Assembly: GCA_013822345.1 (NCBI GenBank)
Contig: PNKH01000067.1
Coordinates: 1-44,244 of the forward strand
Length of the DNA: 44,244 nt
Direction: 5' to 3'
Source: Isosphaera sp.
Lineage (GTDB): Bacteria > Planctomycetota > Planctomycetia > Gemmatales > Gemmataceae
Part shown: positions 16,582-25,067 of the stretch, one piece after another
Layout: every line of letters begins with the position of its first letter
How positions within the stretch are numbered: position 1 is the stretch's first letter
Translations under genes and position numbers: made by a program
Notes under the pieces: generated by a model
Told to the model about the DNA's origin: nothing
Databases searched by the model: none
What the model saw: the letters and a program-made list of their open reading frames with translations, nothing else

Positions 16582-16674
16582 GTAGGGTGGGCCGAGCCGG
16601 GCTTCCCGGCGAGTCCCACCACCGCCTCCGTCCGGTGGGACTCGCCGGCGAGGCGCCGGCTCGGCCCACCCTAC
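16582..16674. repeat. Inverted repeat, GTAGGGTGGGCCGAGCC family
   Basis: The left arm 16582-16620 and right arm 16634-16674 are nearly complementary; the internal palindrome differs slightly between arms (GGGCTTCCCGG versus a GGCGAGGCGCC core). It is a close copy of 7663-7755. It sits between the 80-residue gene and the helicase-associated gene, only 3 nt from the upstream stop codon and 12 nt from the downstream start. Confidence 0.9.
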
Positions 16675-16677
16675 CGA

Positions 16678-16920
16678 CTACCGACTACCGTTCACGACCT
16701 GCGGGGTGTGGCCCATCTTCCGCAGCTCGTCGAGGACCGCGTCGAGCCGGCCGGGGCGGACCAGCAGGACGCGGTCGGAGAGCCGGCCGGCGACCTCGGC
16801 GGCGAGCTTCTTGCGGGCGAGTAGCTCCTCGGCCAGGACCGCGTCCTCGGTCAGGACGAGGCAGACCCGGCGGTGGAGCTTCGCGGCCAGGCGCGGATGC
16901 GTCTGTCCAACCGGTCCCAT
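16678..16920 (-). CDS. 80-residue protein resembling the end of a helicase-associated domain
   Basis: The product contains RVCLVLTEDAVLAEELLARK, then SDRVLLVRPGRLDAVLDELR and KMGHTPQVV. This pattern (strand, Leu/Ala helix, VLLVR strand, LDxVLxELRxxGHxP helix) resembles the C-terminal subdomain found in XPB-associated proteins, so it may be a detached domain that acts with the helicase. The similarity is judged by eye. The ATG at 16920 has an AAGGG upstream and starts 10 nt after the protease stop codon, so it belongs to the same transcript. The frame upstream of the ATG overlaps the protease gene and is not counted. Confidence 0.6.
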   Translation of the reverse strand: MGPVGQTHPRLAAKLHRRVCLVLTEDAVLAEELLARKKLAAEVAGRLSDRVLLVRPGRLDAVLDELRKMGHTPQVVNGSR

Positions 16921-16930
16921 GTGCTGCCCT

Positions 16931-17776
16931 TCAAGGATTGCCTTCAGGCTTGACGCTATCAGAGCCGGGGTTGCGCGTAAGCCAAGCCTGGATCGTGTCA
17001 ACAATGTGGTCCACCGGCGCGGCTAAAGTCAGCCCGCTGTTACTGTGGAACACCACTCGCGTTTCCCGAGTTTGAGCGCTTATCGCGACTTCTTCATACG
17101 GAATGTAACTCTGCGCTATCCCGATCAACATCGATGAGTCGTTCGCCTTGCCCCACCGGTCCAGCGACAACAACTCGGGCCGAATGATGACCGGCCCACC
17201 GCTGTTGCCAGGGAAACCGAACGCGTCGAGGATCATCGTTTGCGACGCCCCGGCGTACAGATCCTGAACTCTCGCGATGGACCCGGTCCGAACGATCGCG
17301 TCCTTGCGGCCCTGCGAGACGAGGCCCATCGGGAAGCCCAAGACAAAAACTGCATCGCCTTCCGTTAACGGGATTGTCTGCATCCGTTCCACGGTACAAA
17401 AGTCCTCGTCGCTCTTGAAGTAGTGCAGGTTCACGCTCGCTGCCCTCAACTCACGCGAGCGCACAGCAAACACGGCTACGTCGATACTTGGGTCAGGATG
17501 GCCTACCCAAGTTGCCTCGCCGTCCGCGCCGGTCAGTCGAAAACGGAAGTCATGGACCGCGTCCGCCGTGATTGTGTCAAAGCGGAGAACGATGGAGGCG
17601 GACCCCTCAAGCACATGCCTATTCGTTACCACGAACGGCAAGTACAACTTCAAGGTACCTTCTTGGGCGTAAAGATGACCAACAAGGAACCCAGTACCCA
17701 TCCAGCCCACTTCGCCGTCGTGCTCAACTCCGAGCGCGACCACAGCGTTCAGCCACTGTCGAGGTAGTAAGCCCAT
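16931..17776 (-). CDS. Trypsin-like serine protease, compositionally foreign
   Basis: The 281-residue product has an intact chymotrypsin-fold triad: H54 in FVVTNRHVLEG, D99 in HPDPSIDVAVFAV and S192 in GFPGNSGGPVIIRP. There is no obvious signal peptide or TM segment, so it is probably cytoplasmic, like proteases that serve as intracellular effectors or housekeeping proteases. Its DNA is visibly less GC-rich and less biased in third codon positions than every neighbour, which suggests recent transfer. It lies between the XPB helicase gene (22 nt upstream) and the 80-residue gene (10 nt downstream), all on the same strand. No Shine-Dalgarno is obvious before the ATG. Confidence 0.85.
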   Translation of the reverse strand: MGLLPRQWLNAVVALGVEHDGEVGWMGTGFLVGHLYAQEGTLKLYLPFVVTNRHVLEGSASIVLRFDTITADAVHDFRFRLTGADGEATWVGHPDPSIDVAVFAVRSRELRAASVNLHYFKSDEDFCTVERMQTIPLTEGDAVFVLGFPMGLVSQGRKDAIVRTGSIARVQDLYAGASQTMILDAFGFPGNSGGPVIIRPELLSLDRWGKANDSSMLIGIAQSYIPYEEVAISAQTRETRVVFHSNSGLTLAAPVDHIVDTIQAWLTRNPGSDSVKPEGNP

Positions 17777-17798
17777 GATATAGAGCGCTCCGACCGCC

Positions 17799-19553
17799 TC
17801 ACCCCGCCGCGCTCCGCAGCGGCACCACCTCGTGCTCGTCCAGGATCGCGTAGCTGTACCCCTGCTCGGTCAGGAACATCTGCCGGTGGTGGGCGAAGTC
17901 CAGCTCCCGCGTGTCCCGCGTCACCAGCGTGTAGAAGTGGGCGTCCCCGCCCTCCCCCTTCGGTCGCAGGATCCGGCCGAGCCGCTGCGCCTCCTCCTGC
18001 CGGCTCCCGAACGTCCCCGACACCTGGATCAACACGTTCGCGTCCGGCAGGTCGATCGCGAAGTTCCCGACCTTCGACAGCACCAGGTGCCGCACCTCCC
18101 CGGACCGGAACCGGTTGTACAGGTCCTCCCGCTCCGGCCCCCCGGTCGCCCCGGTGATGAGCGGCAGGTCGAACCGGGCGGCGAGCCGCCGTAGCTGCGC
18201 CAGGTACTGCCCGATCACCAGCACCCGCTGGTCGTGGTACCGGGCCAGCAGCTCCGCCACCACCTCGTCCTTCGCCGGGTTCTCGCTCGCGATCCGGTAC
18301 TTCGCCCGGTGGTCGGCCACCGCGTACTCCATCCGCGTCGCGTCGTCCGGCAGGGCCACCCGCACCTCGGTGCAGTTCGCCGACGCGATCCACCCCTTCG
18401 TCTCCAGCTCCCGCCACGGCACGTCGTACTTCTTCGGGCCGATGAGGGAGAACACGTCGCCTTCCCGCCCGTCCTCGCGGATCAGCGTCGCGGTCAGCCC
18501 GAGCCGCCGGCGGGCCTGGATCGTCGCCGTCACCCGGAACACCGGGGCCGGCAAGAGATGGACCTCGTCGTACACGATCAGGCCCCAGTCCCGCTTGTCG
18601 AACAGCCCGAAGTGCGGGAAGTCCTCCGTCTTGTCCGGCCGGTACGTCAGGATCTGGTACGTCGCCACCGTCACCGGCCCGATCTCCTTCACCTCCCCGG
18701 TGTACTCCTTCACCTCGGCCGCCGTCAGCGTCGTCTTGTCCAGGATCTCGCGGACCCACTGCTTCACCGCCGTCACGCTCGTGGTCAGCACCAGGGTGTT
18801 CTTCTGCAGCAGGGCCATCGCCGCGATGCCGACGACCGTCTTCCCGGCCCCGCACGGCAGCACGATCACCCCCGACCCGCCGCGCACGTCCCCGCCGGCG
18901 TGGAACACGTCGGCCGCGTCCCGCTGGTAGTCCCGCACCTGGAACGGCAGCCCGCTCGCCGCCGTCTCCCGCAGCCTCATCGGCAGGGCGGACCCCTCGG
19001 TGTACCCGGCCAGGTCCTCGGCCGGGTAGCCGACGGTGATGAGCGCCTGCTTCAGCACCCCGCGGAACGCCGGGTCGACCGCGAAGCTCACGTCGTCGAG
19101 CTTCTCGCCGAGGTACTCCTTCAGCTTCTTCTGGCGGGTGAGTTCGGCGAGCAGCGGCCGGTCGGCGCAGACCAGCTTCAGCCCGCCGCCGGCGCGCTCC
19201 AGCCGCACCCGGCCGTACCGCGACACCGTCTCGGCCAGGTCGGTCGGGACGTTCGGCGGGATCGGGAACTTGGTGTACTTCTGGAGCACCGCGACCATGT
19301 CGGCGGCGGTGAACCCGGCGGCCGCCGCGTTCCACAGGGAGAGGTTGGAGATGCGGTACGTGTGGATGTGCTCCGGGCTCTTCTCCAGCTCGGCGAACGG
19401 GGCCAGGGCGTCGCGGGCCTCGGCGTACCGCGGGTTGTCGACCTCGACCAGGACGGACCGGTCGGACTGGACGATGAACGGGTTGGAGGGGTCGAACGCC
19501 GGGGCGGCCGGCGCGGGGGGAGGGTTCCCGGCCGGGGTCTTCGTCGGCGGCAT
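17799..19553 (-). CDS. XPB/Ssl2-type superfamily 2 DNA helicase
   Basis: The 584-residue product has an N-terminal XPB-type region followed by a two-lobed SF2 helicase core. Visible motifs are QVRDYQRDAA, the Walker A loop PCGAGKT (about residues 233-239), DEVH in LIVYDEVHLLP (about 329-332), LTATLIREDGRE (motif III region) and the arginine-finger motif EEAQRLGRILRP. Bacterial XPB homologues unwind DNA 3' to 5' and are thought to act in repair. Its usual partner, the helicase-associated protein at 14461-16569, lies two genes downstream. The ATG at 19553 is preferred to the GTG two codons earlier. The 135 bp upstream (19554-19688) holds no visible gene. Confidence 0.92.
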   Translation of the reverse strand: MPPTKTPAGNPPPAPAAPAFDPSNPFIVQSDRSVLVEVDNPRYAEARDALAPFAELEKSPEHIHTYRISNLSLWNAAAAGFTAADMVAVLQKYTKFPIPPNVPTDLAETVSRYGRVRLERAGGGLKLVCADRPLLAELTRQKKLKEYLGEKLDDVSFAVDPAFRGVLKQALITVGYPAEDLAGYTEGSALPMRLRETAASGLPFQVRDYQRDAADVFHAGGDVRGGSGVIVLPCGAGKTVVGIAAMALLQKNTLVLTTSVTAVKQWVREILDKTTLTAAEVKEYTGEVKEIGPVTVATYQILTYRPDKTEDFPHFGLFDKRDWGLIVYDEVHLLPAPVFRVTATIQARRRLGLTATLIREDGREGDVFSLIGPKKYDVPWRELETKGWIASANCTEVRVALPDDATRMEYAVADHRAKYRIASENPAKDEVVAELLARYHDQRVLVIGQYLAQLRRLAARFDLPLITGATGGPEREDLYNRFRSGEVRHLVLSKVGNFAIDLPDANVLIQVSGTFGSRQEEAQRLGRILRPKGEGGDAHFYTLVTRDTRELDFAHHRQMFLTEQGYSYAILDEHEVVPLRSAAG

Positions 19554-19688
19554 GGTCACCGTCGTGCGGGGCTGACCCCGGCGAGCCCGGGGCCGAACGT
19601 CCCATGCTACCGGCCGCGGGCCGGGCCGGGCAAGCGGAAGTCGCGGGAAGGACGCCCGCCCCCGGGCGGGCCGCCGGCCGCGGCGGCC

Positions 19689-21347
19689 CTACTTCTTCAC
19701 CTCGTCCCGCGGCCGGAGCACCGGCAGCGACCCGCTCGGGGCCTGGGCCGCCCCGAGCCGGCCGCGGAGCCGGTCCCAGTCGATCGCCACCCGCCCGCCG
19801 CCGCCCTCGTACTGCTTCTGGAACGCCGTCAGCAGGTCCAGGACGGCGTGGTCGACGAGCACCACGTGGTCCAGGTGGATGTACACCTGCTGCCCGCGCG
19901 GCAGGGCGTCCAGGGCCTCCGCCAGCACCGGCAGGCGGATGAACGTCGCCGCCCCCTCCAGCGTCAGGTGGACCCGCCCGGCCGCCGGCTCGTCCTCCCG
20001 GATCACCCGCAGGTGGGAGAAGATGTACAGCAGCTTGGCGGCCGACAGGACGATCCCGACCACCACCCCGGTGAGCAGGTCGGTGAGCACGATCGCGGCC
20101 GCGGTGGCGACGTAGATCAGGGCCTCCGACTTGCTCTCCCGCCACATCCGGGCGATCCGCGGGACGTTCAGCAGCTTCCACCCGGTGTACACCAGGATGG
20201 CGGCCAGGGCGGCGGCCGGGATCCGCGACAGCACCCCGGGCAGGAGGGCCACGAACAAGAGCAGCCACAACCCGTGGAGGATGGTCGACAGGCGGGTCTT
20301 GGCCCCGGCGTCGACGTTCGCCGAGCTGCGGACGATCACCCCGGTCATCGGCAGCGCCCCGATCGCCCCGCAGACCGCGTTCCCCACCCCCTGGGCGACC
20401 AGCTCCCGGTCGTACCGGGTCCGCGGCCCCTGGTGCATCGTGTCCACCGCCGTCGCGCACAGGAGCGACTCGGCGCTGGCGATCAGGGCGAAGGTGATCG
20501 CCCCCTTCCAGATCAGGGACAGCCCGAACACCTCCCACCCCGGCCAGGCGATCAGCCGGAACGACTCCAGCACGTTCGCCTTGATCTCGACCCGCTCCAC
20601 CCCGATCCCGCCGTGGTCGTCCACCGCCGGGCCGATCCGCATCCCCAGCCCCTCGAACACCGGCCGGCCGAACTCGTTCACCAGGACCGCCAGGAGCACC
20701 CCGATGACCGCCGCCGGGATGATCCTCAGCCGCTTCGGGGCCACCGACTTCCAGGTCGCCAGGACCAGGATGGTGAGCACCCCGATGATCGCCGCCTCCT
20801 GGTGGTTCGGGCCGACCCCGGCCGGCGGGTCGACCGCCTTCCAGATCGCCTGCGGGATGGTGACGAGGGCCTGCAGCACCTCCTTCGGGGCCTGGTCGTC
20901 GACCATGTCGTGGAACTGCTTGGCGAAGATCGTCAGCCCGATCCCGGCCAGCATCCCCTCGACCACCGCCGGGGAGACGGCCCGGAACCACTGCCCGACC
21001 CGCAGCACCCCGGCCCCGATCTGGATCAGCCCGGCCAGGAAGATCGTCACCCCGAGCAGGACGACCGCCCCGGCCCGGTCCCGCCCGGTCCCCTGGGCGT
21101 CGTCCAGGAACTGGATGACGAGGACGATCAGCCCGGCGGCCGGGCCGGACACCTGGAGCGGGCTGCCGGACAGGGCCCCGACCAGGATCCCGCCGACGAT
21201 CCCGGTCACGATCCCGGTCATCGGCGGGAGCCCGCACGCCTGGGCGATCCCGATGCACAGCGGCAGGGCCACCATGAACACGACCAGGGAGGACAGGACG
21301 TCCGCCGCCCACGTCCGCCCGCCGCCCGCCTGCGTCTCGGTCGCCAT
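19689..21347 (-). CDS. SulP-family anion transporter with STAS domain
   Basis: The 552-residue product has about 12-14 hydrophobic segments with SulP signatures: VALPLCIGIAQACGLPP, the FLAGLIQIGAGVLRVGQWF segment and GALPMTGVIVRSSANVDAGAKTR. A C-terminal STAS domain (about residues 430-530) contains the strand-helix pattern VYIHLDHVVLVDHAVLDLL. SulP proteins carry sulfate, bicarbonate or other anions. Because a beta-carbonic anhydrase gene lies directly upstream on the same strand, bicarbonate is the best guess. A hairpin repeat sits between the two genes, so they may not be one simple operon. The ATG at 21347 follows from the signal-free cytoplasmic N-terminus. Confidence 0.88.
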   Translation of the reverse strand: MATETQAGGGRTWAADVLSSLVVFMVALPLCIGIAQACGLPPMTGIVTGIVGGILVGALSGSPLQVSGPAAGLIVLVIQFLDDAQGTGRDRAGAVVLLGVTIFLAGLIQIGAGVLRVGQWFRAVSPAVVEGMLAGIGLTIFAKQFHDMVDDQAPKEVLQALVTIPQAIWKAVDPPAGVGPNHQEAAIIGVLTILVLATWKSVAPKRLRIIPAAVIGVLLAVLVNEFGRPVFEGLGMRIGPAVDDHGGIGVERVEIKANVLESFRLIAWPGWEVFGLSLIWKGAITFALIASAESLLCATAVDTMHQGPRTRYDRELVAQGVGNAVCGAIGALPMTGVIVRSSANVDAGAKTRLSTILHGLWLLLFVALLPGVLSRIPAAALAAILVYTGWKLLNVPRIARMWRESKSEALIYVATAAAIVLTDLLTGVVVGIVLSAAKLLYIFSHLRVIREDEPAAGRVHLTLEGAATFIRLPVLAEALDALPRGQQVYIHLDHVVLVDHAVLDLLTAFQKQYEGGGGRVAIDWDRLRGRLGAAQAPSGSLPVLRPRDEVKK

Positions 21348-21376
21348 CGCGCGTCGCTCTCCGGGGTGTGAACGGC

Positions 21377-21436
21377 GGGCCGCCACGGAGGGCGGCCCCT
21401 ACCAGGTGCGGTAGGGGCCGCCCTCCGTGGCGGCCC
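21377..21436. repeat. Perfect 27-bp inverted repeat
   Basis: The arms 21377-21403 and 21410-21436 pair perfectly over 27 bp with a 6-nt loop. The sequence (core GCCACGGAGGGCGGCCCC) is unlike the other families. It lies between the carbonic anhydrase stop and the SulP start, where it could attenuate read-through. Confidence 0.9.
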
Positions 21437-21459
21437 GGGCGCCGAACGGGTCGGCGGGG

Positions 21460-22170
21460 TCAGACGGCCGGCGCGGTCAGCCGGACGACGGTGCTCGGGC
21501 GGCCGGCCGCGGCCCGGAGGGTGGGGATCGGGACCACGGCCGCGACCCCGTTCCGGACCAGCGGGGTGAACTGGCCGGCGGCCGGGTCGTAGGCGAACAC
21601 CTGCCCGGTCTCCATGTCGTACACCCACCCGTGCAGCTTCATCTCCCCGGCGGCCAGCAGCTCGGCCACCGCCGGGTGGGTCTTCACGTGCTCCAGCTGG
21701 ACCAGCACGTTCTCCTGGGCGATCACCCCCCACCGGGCGGACGGCGGGAGGTGCGGGTAGCAGGTGCAGACGATCTCCGCCCCGGCCTGGGCGTGGTCGA
21801 GCCACGCCCGGACGGCCGGCAGCCCGGCGGTCGCGTCCGGGTCCATCGCTGCTTGCATCGCCCCGCACCGGGTGTGCCCGCACACCACGATGTGCCGCAC
21901 CCCCAGCACCCGGAGCGCGTACTCGATCGTCGCCGCCTCACCGGACGCCACCGCCGCCCCGTGCGGCGGGACGATGTTCCCGGCGTTCCGGACCACGAAC
22001 AGGTCCCCCGGGTCCGTCTGGCAAATCAAGTCCGGGACCATCCGGGAGTCGGAGCAGGTGACGAACAGGGCCTGCGGCCGCTGCCCGTCCGCCAGCTTCC
22101 GGAAGAACGCCCGGTTCGGGGCGAACACGTCGGACTGGAACCGGTGGATGCCGCTGATGAGCTTTTCCAA
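21460..22170 (-). CDS. Beta-class carbonic anhydrase
   Basis: The 236-residue product carries the full zinc site of beta-carbonic anhydrases: C39 and D41 in TCSDSRMVPD, and H99 and C102 in VVCGHTRCGAM. The family signature VVRNAGNIVPP lies at about residues 59-69. It interconverts CO2 and bicarbonate in the cytoplasm. The TTG start at 22170 is an estimate: it is the first codon of the helix EKLISGIHRFQ that opens this family, and a GGGGGT lies upstream. It precedes a SulP transporter on the same strand, consistent with coupled bicarbonate movement and hydration. The 133 bp upstream holds no visible gene. Confidence 0.92.
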   Translation of the reverse strand: MEKLISGIHRFQSDVFAPNRAFFRKLADGQRPQALFVTCSDSRMVPDLICQTDPGDLFVVRNAGNIVPPHGAAVASGEAATIEYALRVLGVRHIVVCGHTRCGAMQAAMDPDATAGLPAVRAWLDHAQAGAEIVCTCYPHLPPSARWGVIAQENVLVQLEHVKTHPAVAELLAAGEMKLHGWVYDMETGQVFAYDPAAGQFTPLVRNGVAAVVPIPTLRAAAGRPSTVVRLTAPAV

Positions 22171-22303
22171 GAGTGCGAACCCCCGTGTCGTGGTGGTGAA
22201 GCCCGGGCGGAACGGACGGGTTCGCGCGGCCGGGGAACCGGTCGGACGGCGGGCGCGGGGACCCCTGGGCGGCCGGGGGCGCGGCGCCGGACACGGGGGC
22301 GGG

Positions 22304-22669
22304 CTAACAGCGGTAGGGGGAGCCGAGGCCGTTGCGGAACGGGTCGGCGGCGACCCGGGGGGGTGCGGCGGGGGGGGGAAGAAGGGTCGGGGAGATGGTC
22401 GGGAAGGCGGGGCCGGCGCCCGGGGCGGACGGGCCGCCGGGCGCCGGGTGGGCGCCCCGGGCGGCCTGCCGGTTCTTGGCCTGCTCCTCCCGCTCGGTGT
22501 CGTCTTCCGGGATCGATTCGTGTTCGACCGGGCCGTCCGCCGGGGCCGGGATCGGGGCGGCCGGCGGCGGGGCCAGGGCGAGCGCGGCCGACGCCTGCCG
22601 CGGGCTGGTGAACGGCACCAGGCACGCGGAGAGCATCAGCAGACGGACCACCGCCCCGAACCGAGACAT
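22304..22669 (-). CDS. Small secreted Pro/Ala-rich protein
   Basis: The 121-residue product has a signal peptide (AVVRLLMLSACLVPFTSPRQASA) and a Pro/Ala-rich, mostly disordered mature part with one acidic patch (EHESIPEDDTEREEQAKN), ending in PFRNGLGSPYRC. I do not recognise a family. The ATG at 22669 is well supported by GGAGGGG five nucleotides upstream, and by a plausible sigma-70 promoter on the same strand at 22708-22737. It is divergent from the Asn-Pro repeat gene. Confidence 0.65.
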   Translation of the reverse strand: MSRFGAVVRLLMLSACLVPFTSPRQASAALALAPPPAAPIPAPADGPVEHESIPEDDTEREEQAKNRQAARGAHPAPGGPSAPGAGPAFPTISPTLLPPPAAPPRVAADPFRNGLGSPYRC

Positions 22670-22707
22670 CCGGTCCCCTCCGGGACACGCCAGACGTTGG
22701 CCCAAGA

Positions 22708-22737
22708 ATCTTACCCCGACTTATAGCGTCCGGACAA
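22708..22737 (-). promoter_or_regulatory. Candidate sigma-70 promoter TTGTCC-N18-TAAGAT
   Basis: On the minus strand, TTGTCC (22737-22732) and TAAGAT (22713-22708) are separated by 18 bp in a locally AT-richer stretch. Transcription would start near 22701, giving a leader of about 32 nt to the ATG at 22669 that includes its strong Shine-Dalgarno. The match is weaker than that at 3208-3236. Confidence 0.4.
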
Positions 22738-22927
22738 CCGAAATCAACCGCCAAGCCGCGGGGGCCGCCCGGTCGGATAGAATGACGGGCGCAAGTCCGG
22801 CCCCGGCCGGCGCTCCCCCGCCACCGTCCCCGACGGGCGGCCCGCAGCCCGCGGCGGCCGTTACCAACGCCGCCGCCCTTCCGCCGTTAGGCGCCCCGGG
22901 AAGAGTTGCCTCGAAAGGACGTGCCCC

Positions 22928-23728
22928 ATGTTCGCTCCCGCCCGGTGGACCGCCCGCGGCCTGGCCGCCGCCGCCCTCCTGGCCCTCGCCGTCCCGGCCC
23001 CGGCCCAGGTGATCAAACAGGGCCCAGGCCCGAAGCCCGGCCCCGGCCCGAAGCCAGCCAACCCGGTGATCCTGAACCCGCAGCTCAACGGCGTGCCCGG
23101 GATCCCGGCGAGCAACCTGTTCCCCCCGGTGATCAACCCGGCGTTCCTGCCGAACCCGGCCCTGAACAACCCGTGGCTCAACCAGACCACCGTCACCCCG
23201 GTGCGGGTCAACCCGTTCGCCCCGAACCTGTTCAACAACCCGTTCGCGGTCAACCCGCTGCTGCAGAACCCGTTCGTCAACCCGGCGACCAACCCGCTGA
23301 TCCCGAACCCGTTCCAGAACCCGCTGGTGCGGAACAACCCGTTCGTGAACCCGCTGGCCAACCCGCTGGTCCCGGGCCCGTTCGCGCCCAACCCGTTCGT
23401 GAGCCCGTTCGCGCCGACCGTCCCGGTGATCACCTCGACCCCGCCGATCGCGATCCGGCAGCCCGGGCAACTCCTGTACAAGGGGCCGGACCTGCAGGTG
23501 AACCCGGCGTCCGGGACGGTGTACCGGCCGCTCACCGGGACCGCCACCACGGCCGACGGGACGACGTTCTACCGGGTGGTCGGGAGCGGGCTGCCGACCG
23601 CCACCGGGCGGTACGCGACCGGGACCGGGCTGTACTACAGCCCCGAGGCCAACGCGTACTTCAACCCCGGGACCGGGGTCATCTCCAAGCCCGGCCAGAC
23701 GAACGGGTTCATCCCGTACATTTGGTGA
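22928..23728 (+). CDS. Secreted Asn-Pro repeat protein
   Basis: The 266-residue product has a signal peptide (AAAALLALAVPAPAQ). Its first half (about residues 43-165) is dominated by some 17 Asn-Pro dipeptides, mostly NPF, NPL or NPA spaced 3-8 residues apart (for example VNPLLQNPFVNPATNPLIPN). The C-terminal 80 residues are a small Gly/Thr/Tyr-rich domain (LLYKGPDLQVNP, TATGRYATGTGLYYSPEANA) that looks beta-stranded. I do not recognise a family; a secreted structural or surface role is possible. An AAAGGA lies upstream of the ATG. The 258-bp divergent gap to its left holds the promoter of the minus-strand neighbour and no gene. Confidence 0.7.
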   Translation: MFAPARWTARGLAAAALLALAVPAPAQVIKQGPGPKPGPGPKPANPVILNPQLNGVPGIPASNLFPPVINPAFLPNPALNNPWLNQTTVTPVRVNPFAPNLFNNPFAVNPLLQNPFVNPATNPLIPNPFQNPLVRNNPFVNPLANPLVPGPFAPNPFVSPFAPTVPVITSTPPIAIRQPGQLLYKGPDLQVNPASGTVYRPLTGTATTADGTTFYRVVGSGLPTATGRYATGTGLYYSPEANAYFNPGTGVISKPGQTNGFIPYIW

Positions 23729-23822
23729 GTGACGGGCAGGCCGCGCCGGATACACCTTCCCCGGTCGGGGCGCGGCGCCGGCCGGCGCCGCCCCCGCACG
23801 TCCCGCCGACCCAGGGGAAACC

Positions 23823-25037
23823 GTGCGCCCCACTCGCCACGCCGCCCTGCTTCTCGTCCTGGCCGCGGCACCGGCGGTGCCGGCCGGCCAGGCCCCTTCC
23901 GCCGCCCCGCCACCCCGGGCCTCCGACGGGCTCCCAGTCGCCCCGGCCCCGCGGCCCCGGTACCAGTTCACCGAGGTCGTGGTGGTCGTGTACGCCGACT
24001 TCCCGAACGGGCGGGAGCACCAGGAGGCACTCGCCCGGTTCGTGGTCGATCAGGGGTTCAACTGCGTCGAGGCGGAGCTGGACAAGCTGGACGCCTGCCG
24101 GAAGGCCGGGCTGAAGGTGCGGCTCGGGAGCATCGACTTCAACAACCTGCTGCGCGCCGCCCCGGGGCTGCGGGACGACCCGGCGGTGTTCGCCTACTTC
24201 GTGTCCGACCGCCGCACCCGCGGCGCGTTCCCGGGGTTCGCCCAGGTCGCCCGGGCGTTCGAGGCGGCCGACCCGAACCACCCGACGCTGTTCATCAACC
24301 GGGCCGAGTACAACCAGTTCCCCGAGTTCGTGGACGTCGTGAAGCCGATGGTCCTCGACTACTACCACTACCACTGGTGGCACAAGAACCACCCGGAGCG
24401 GTACTACCTGTACCTGCGGATGTTCCGCGACCTGAGTGTCCGGCACAACATCCCGCAGATGCGGTGCCTGGGGTCGAACAACCCGCCGGAGAGGATCCGC
24501 CAGTCGATGTACGTGCCGCTGGCCTACGGGGTGCAGGCGTTCCACTTCTGGCCGCCGTGGTTCGTCGGGTGCAAGATGGACAAGGACCGGAACGCGGTGC
24601 TGGAGGGCGGCAAGCCGGTGTTCTCGGTCAGCGACGCCGGGAGGGCGGTGGCGGAGGTGTGCCGGGAGTTGAAGGCGACCGGCCCGGTGCTGGTGGGGCT
24701 GACGAACGAGGCGGTGTACCACACCGACGCGACGCTCCCGATGGGGGCCGAGCGGGTGCCGGCCGGGCACTGGTTCCGGCCCGAGGGGGAGACGTTCCTG
24801 GTCGGCCAGTTCCGGGACGCGAAGGGGGGCCGCTTCCTGATGCCGGTCAACCACGGGGTGGACAAGGCCCGCGAGCTGACCCTCCGCCTCGCCGACGGGG
24901 CGGCCGGTCTCGAGCGGATGGACCGGAAGACGGCGAAGTGGAGCGCCGTGGAGCCGGAGCGGGCGGGGAAGGACCGGGTGTTCCGGCTGACCCTCGCCCC
25001 GGGCGACGGCGAGTTGCTCCGGGTCACCGGCCCGTGA
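23823..25037 (+). CDS. Glycoside-hydrolase-like secreted TIM-barrel protein
   Basis: The 404-residue product has a signal peptide (ALLLVLAAAPAVPAGQA). The remainder reads like a glycosidase-type beta/alpha barrel: FTEVVVVVYADFPNG, FNCVEAELDKLDACRKAGLK, AVFAYFVSDRR, VLDYYHYHWW and VQAFHFWPPWF are strand-helix units in barrel order. A C-terminal beta domain (about 300-400) containing FLMPVNHGVDKARELTLRL follows, as in glycosidases with an accessory sandwich. The catalytic acids cannot be assigned, though E87 or E89 and the Asp in the Y-rich strand are candidates. The GTG at 23823 has an AGGGG upstream. It is co-oriented with the Asn-Pro repeat gene, 94 bp away. Confidence 0.6.
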   Translation: MRPTRHAALLLVLAAAPAVPAGQAPSAAPPPRASDGLPVAPAPRPRYQFTEVVVVVYADFPNGREHQEALARFVVDQGFNCVEAELDKLDACRKAGLKVRLGSIDFNNLLRAAPGLRDDPAVFAYFVSDRRTRGAFPGFAQVARAFEAADPNHPTLFINRAEYNQFPEFVDVVKPMVLDYYHYHWWHKNHPERYYLYLRMFRDLSVRHNIPQMRCLGSNNPPERIRQSMYVPLAYGVQAFHFWPPWFVGCKMDKDRNAVLEGGKPVFSVSDAGRAVAEVCRELKATGPVLVGLTNEAVYHTDATLPMGAERVPAGHWFRPEGETFLVGQFRDAKGGRFLMPVNHGVDKARELTLRLADGAAGLERMDRKTAKWSAVEPERAGKDRVFRLTLAPGDGELLRVTGP

Positions 25038-25067
25038 TTCGCGGTCCGGCTGGGGCCGTCTGGTTCC

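Noticed and set aside
17749-21312. Minus-strand open frame of 1187 codons across the XPB helicase and SulP genes
   Set aside because: It is an out-of-frame shadow created by the very high GC content; its translation is Arg/Gly/Pro-rich low complexity, and the real genes in another frame have intact family motifs.
18234-21371. Plus-strand open frame of 1045 codons
   Set aside because: Antisense to the same two genes, low-complexity translation, and no domain-like pattern.
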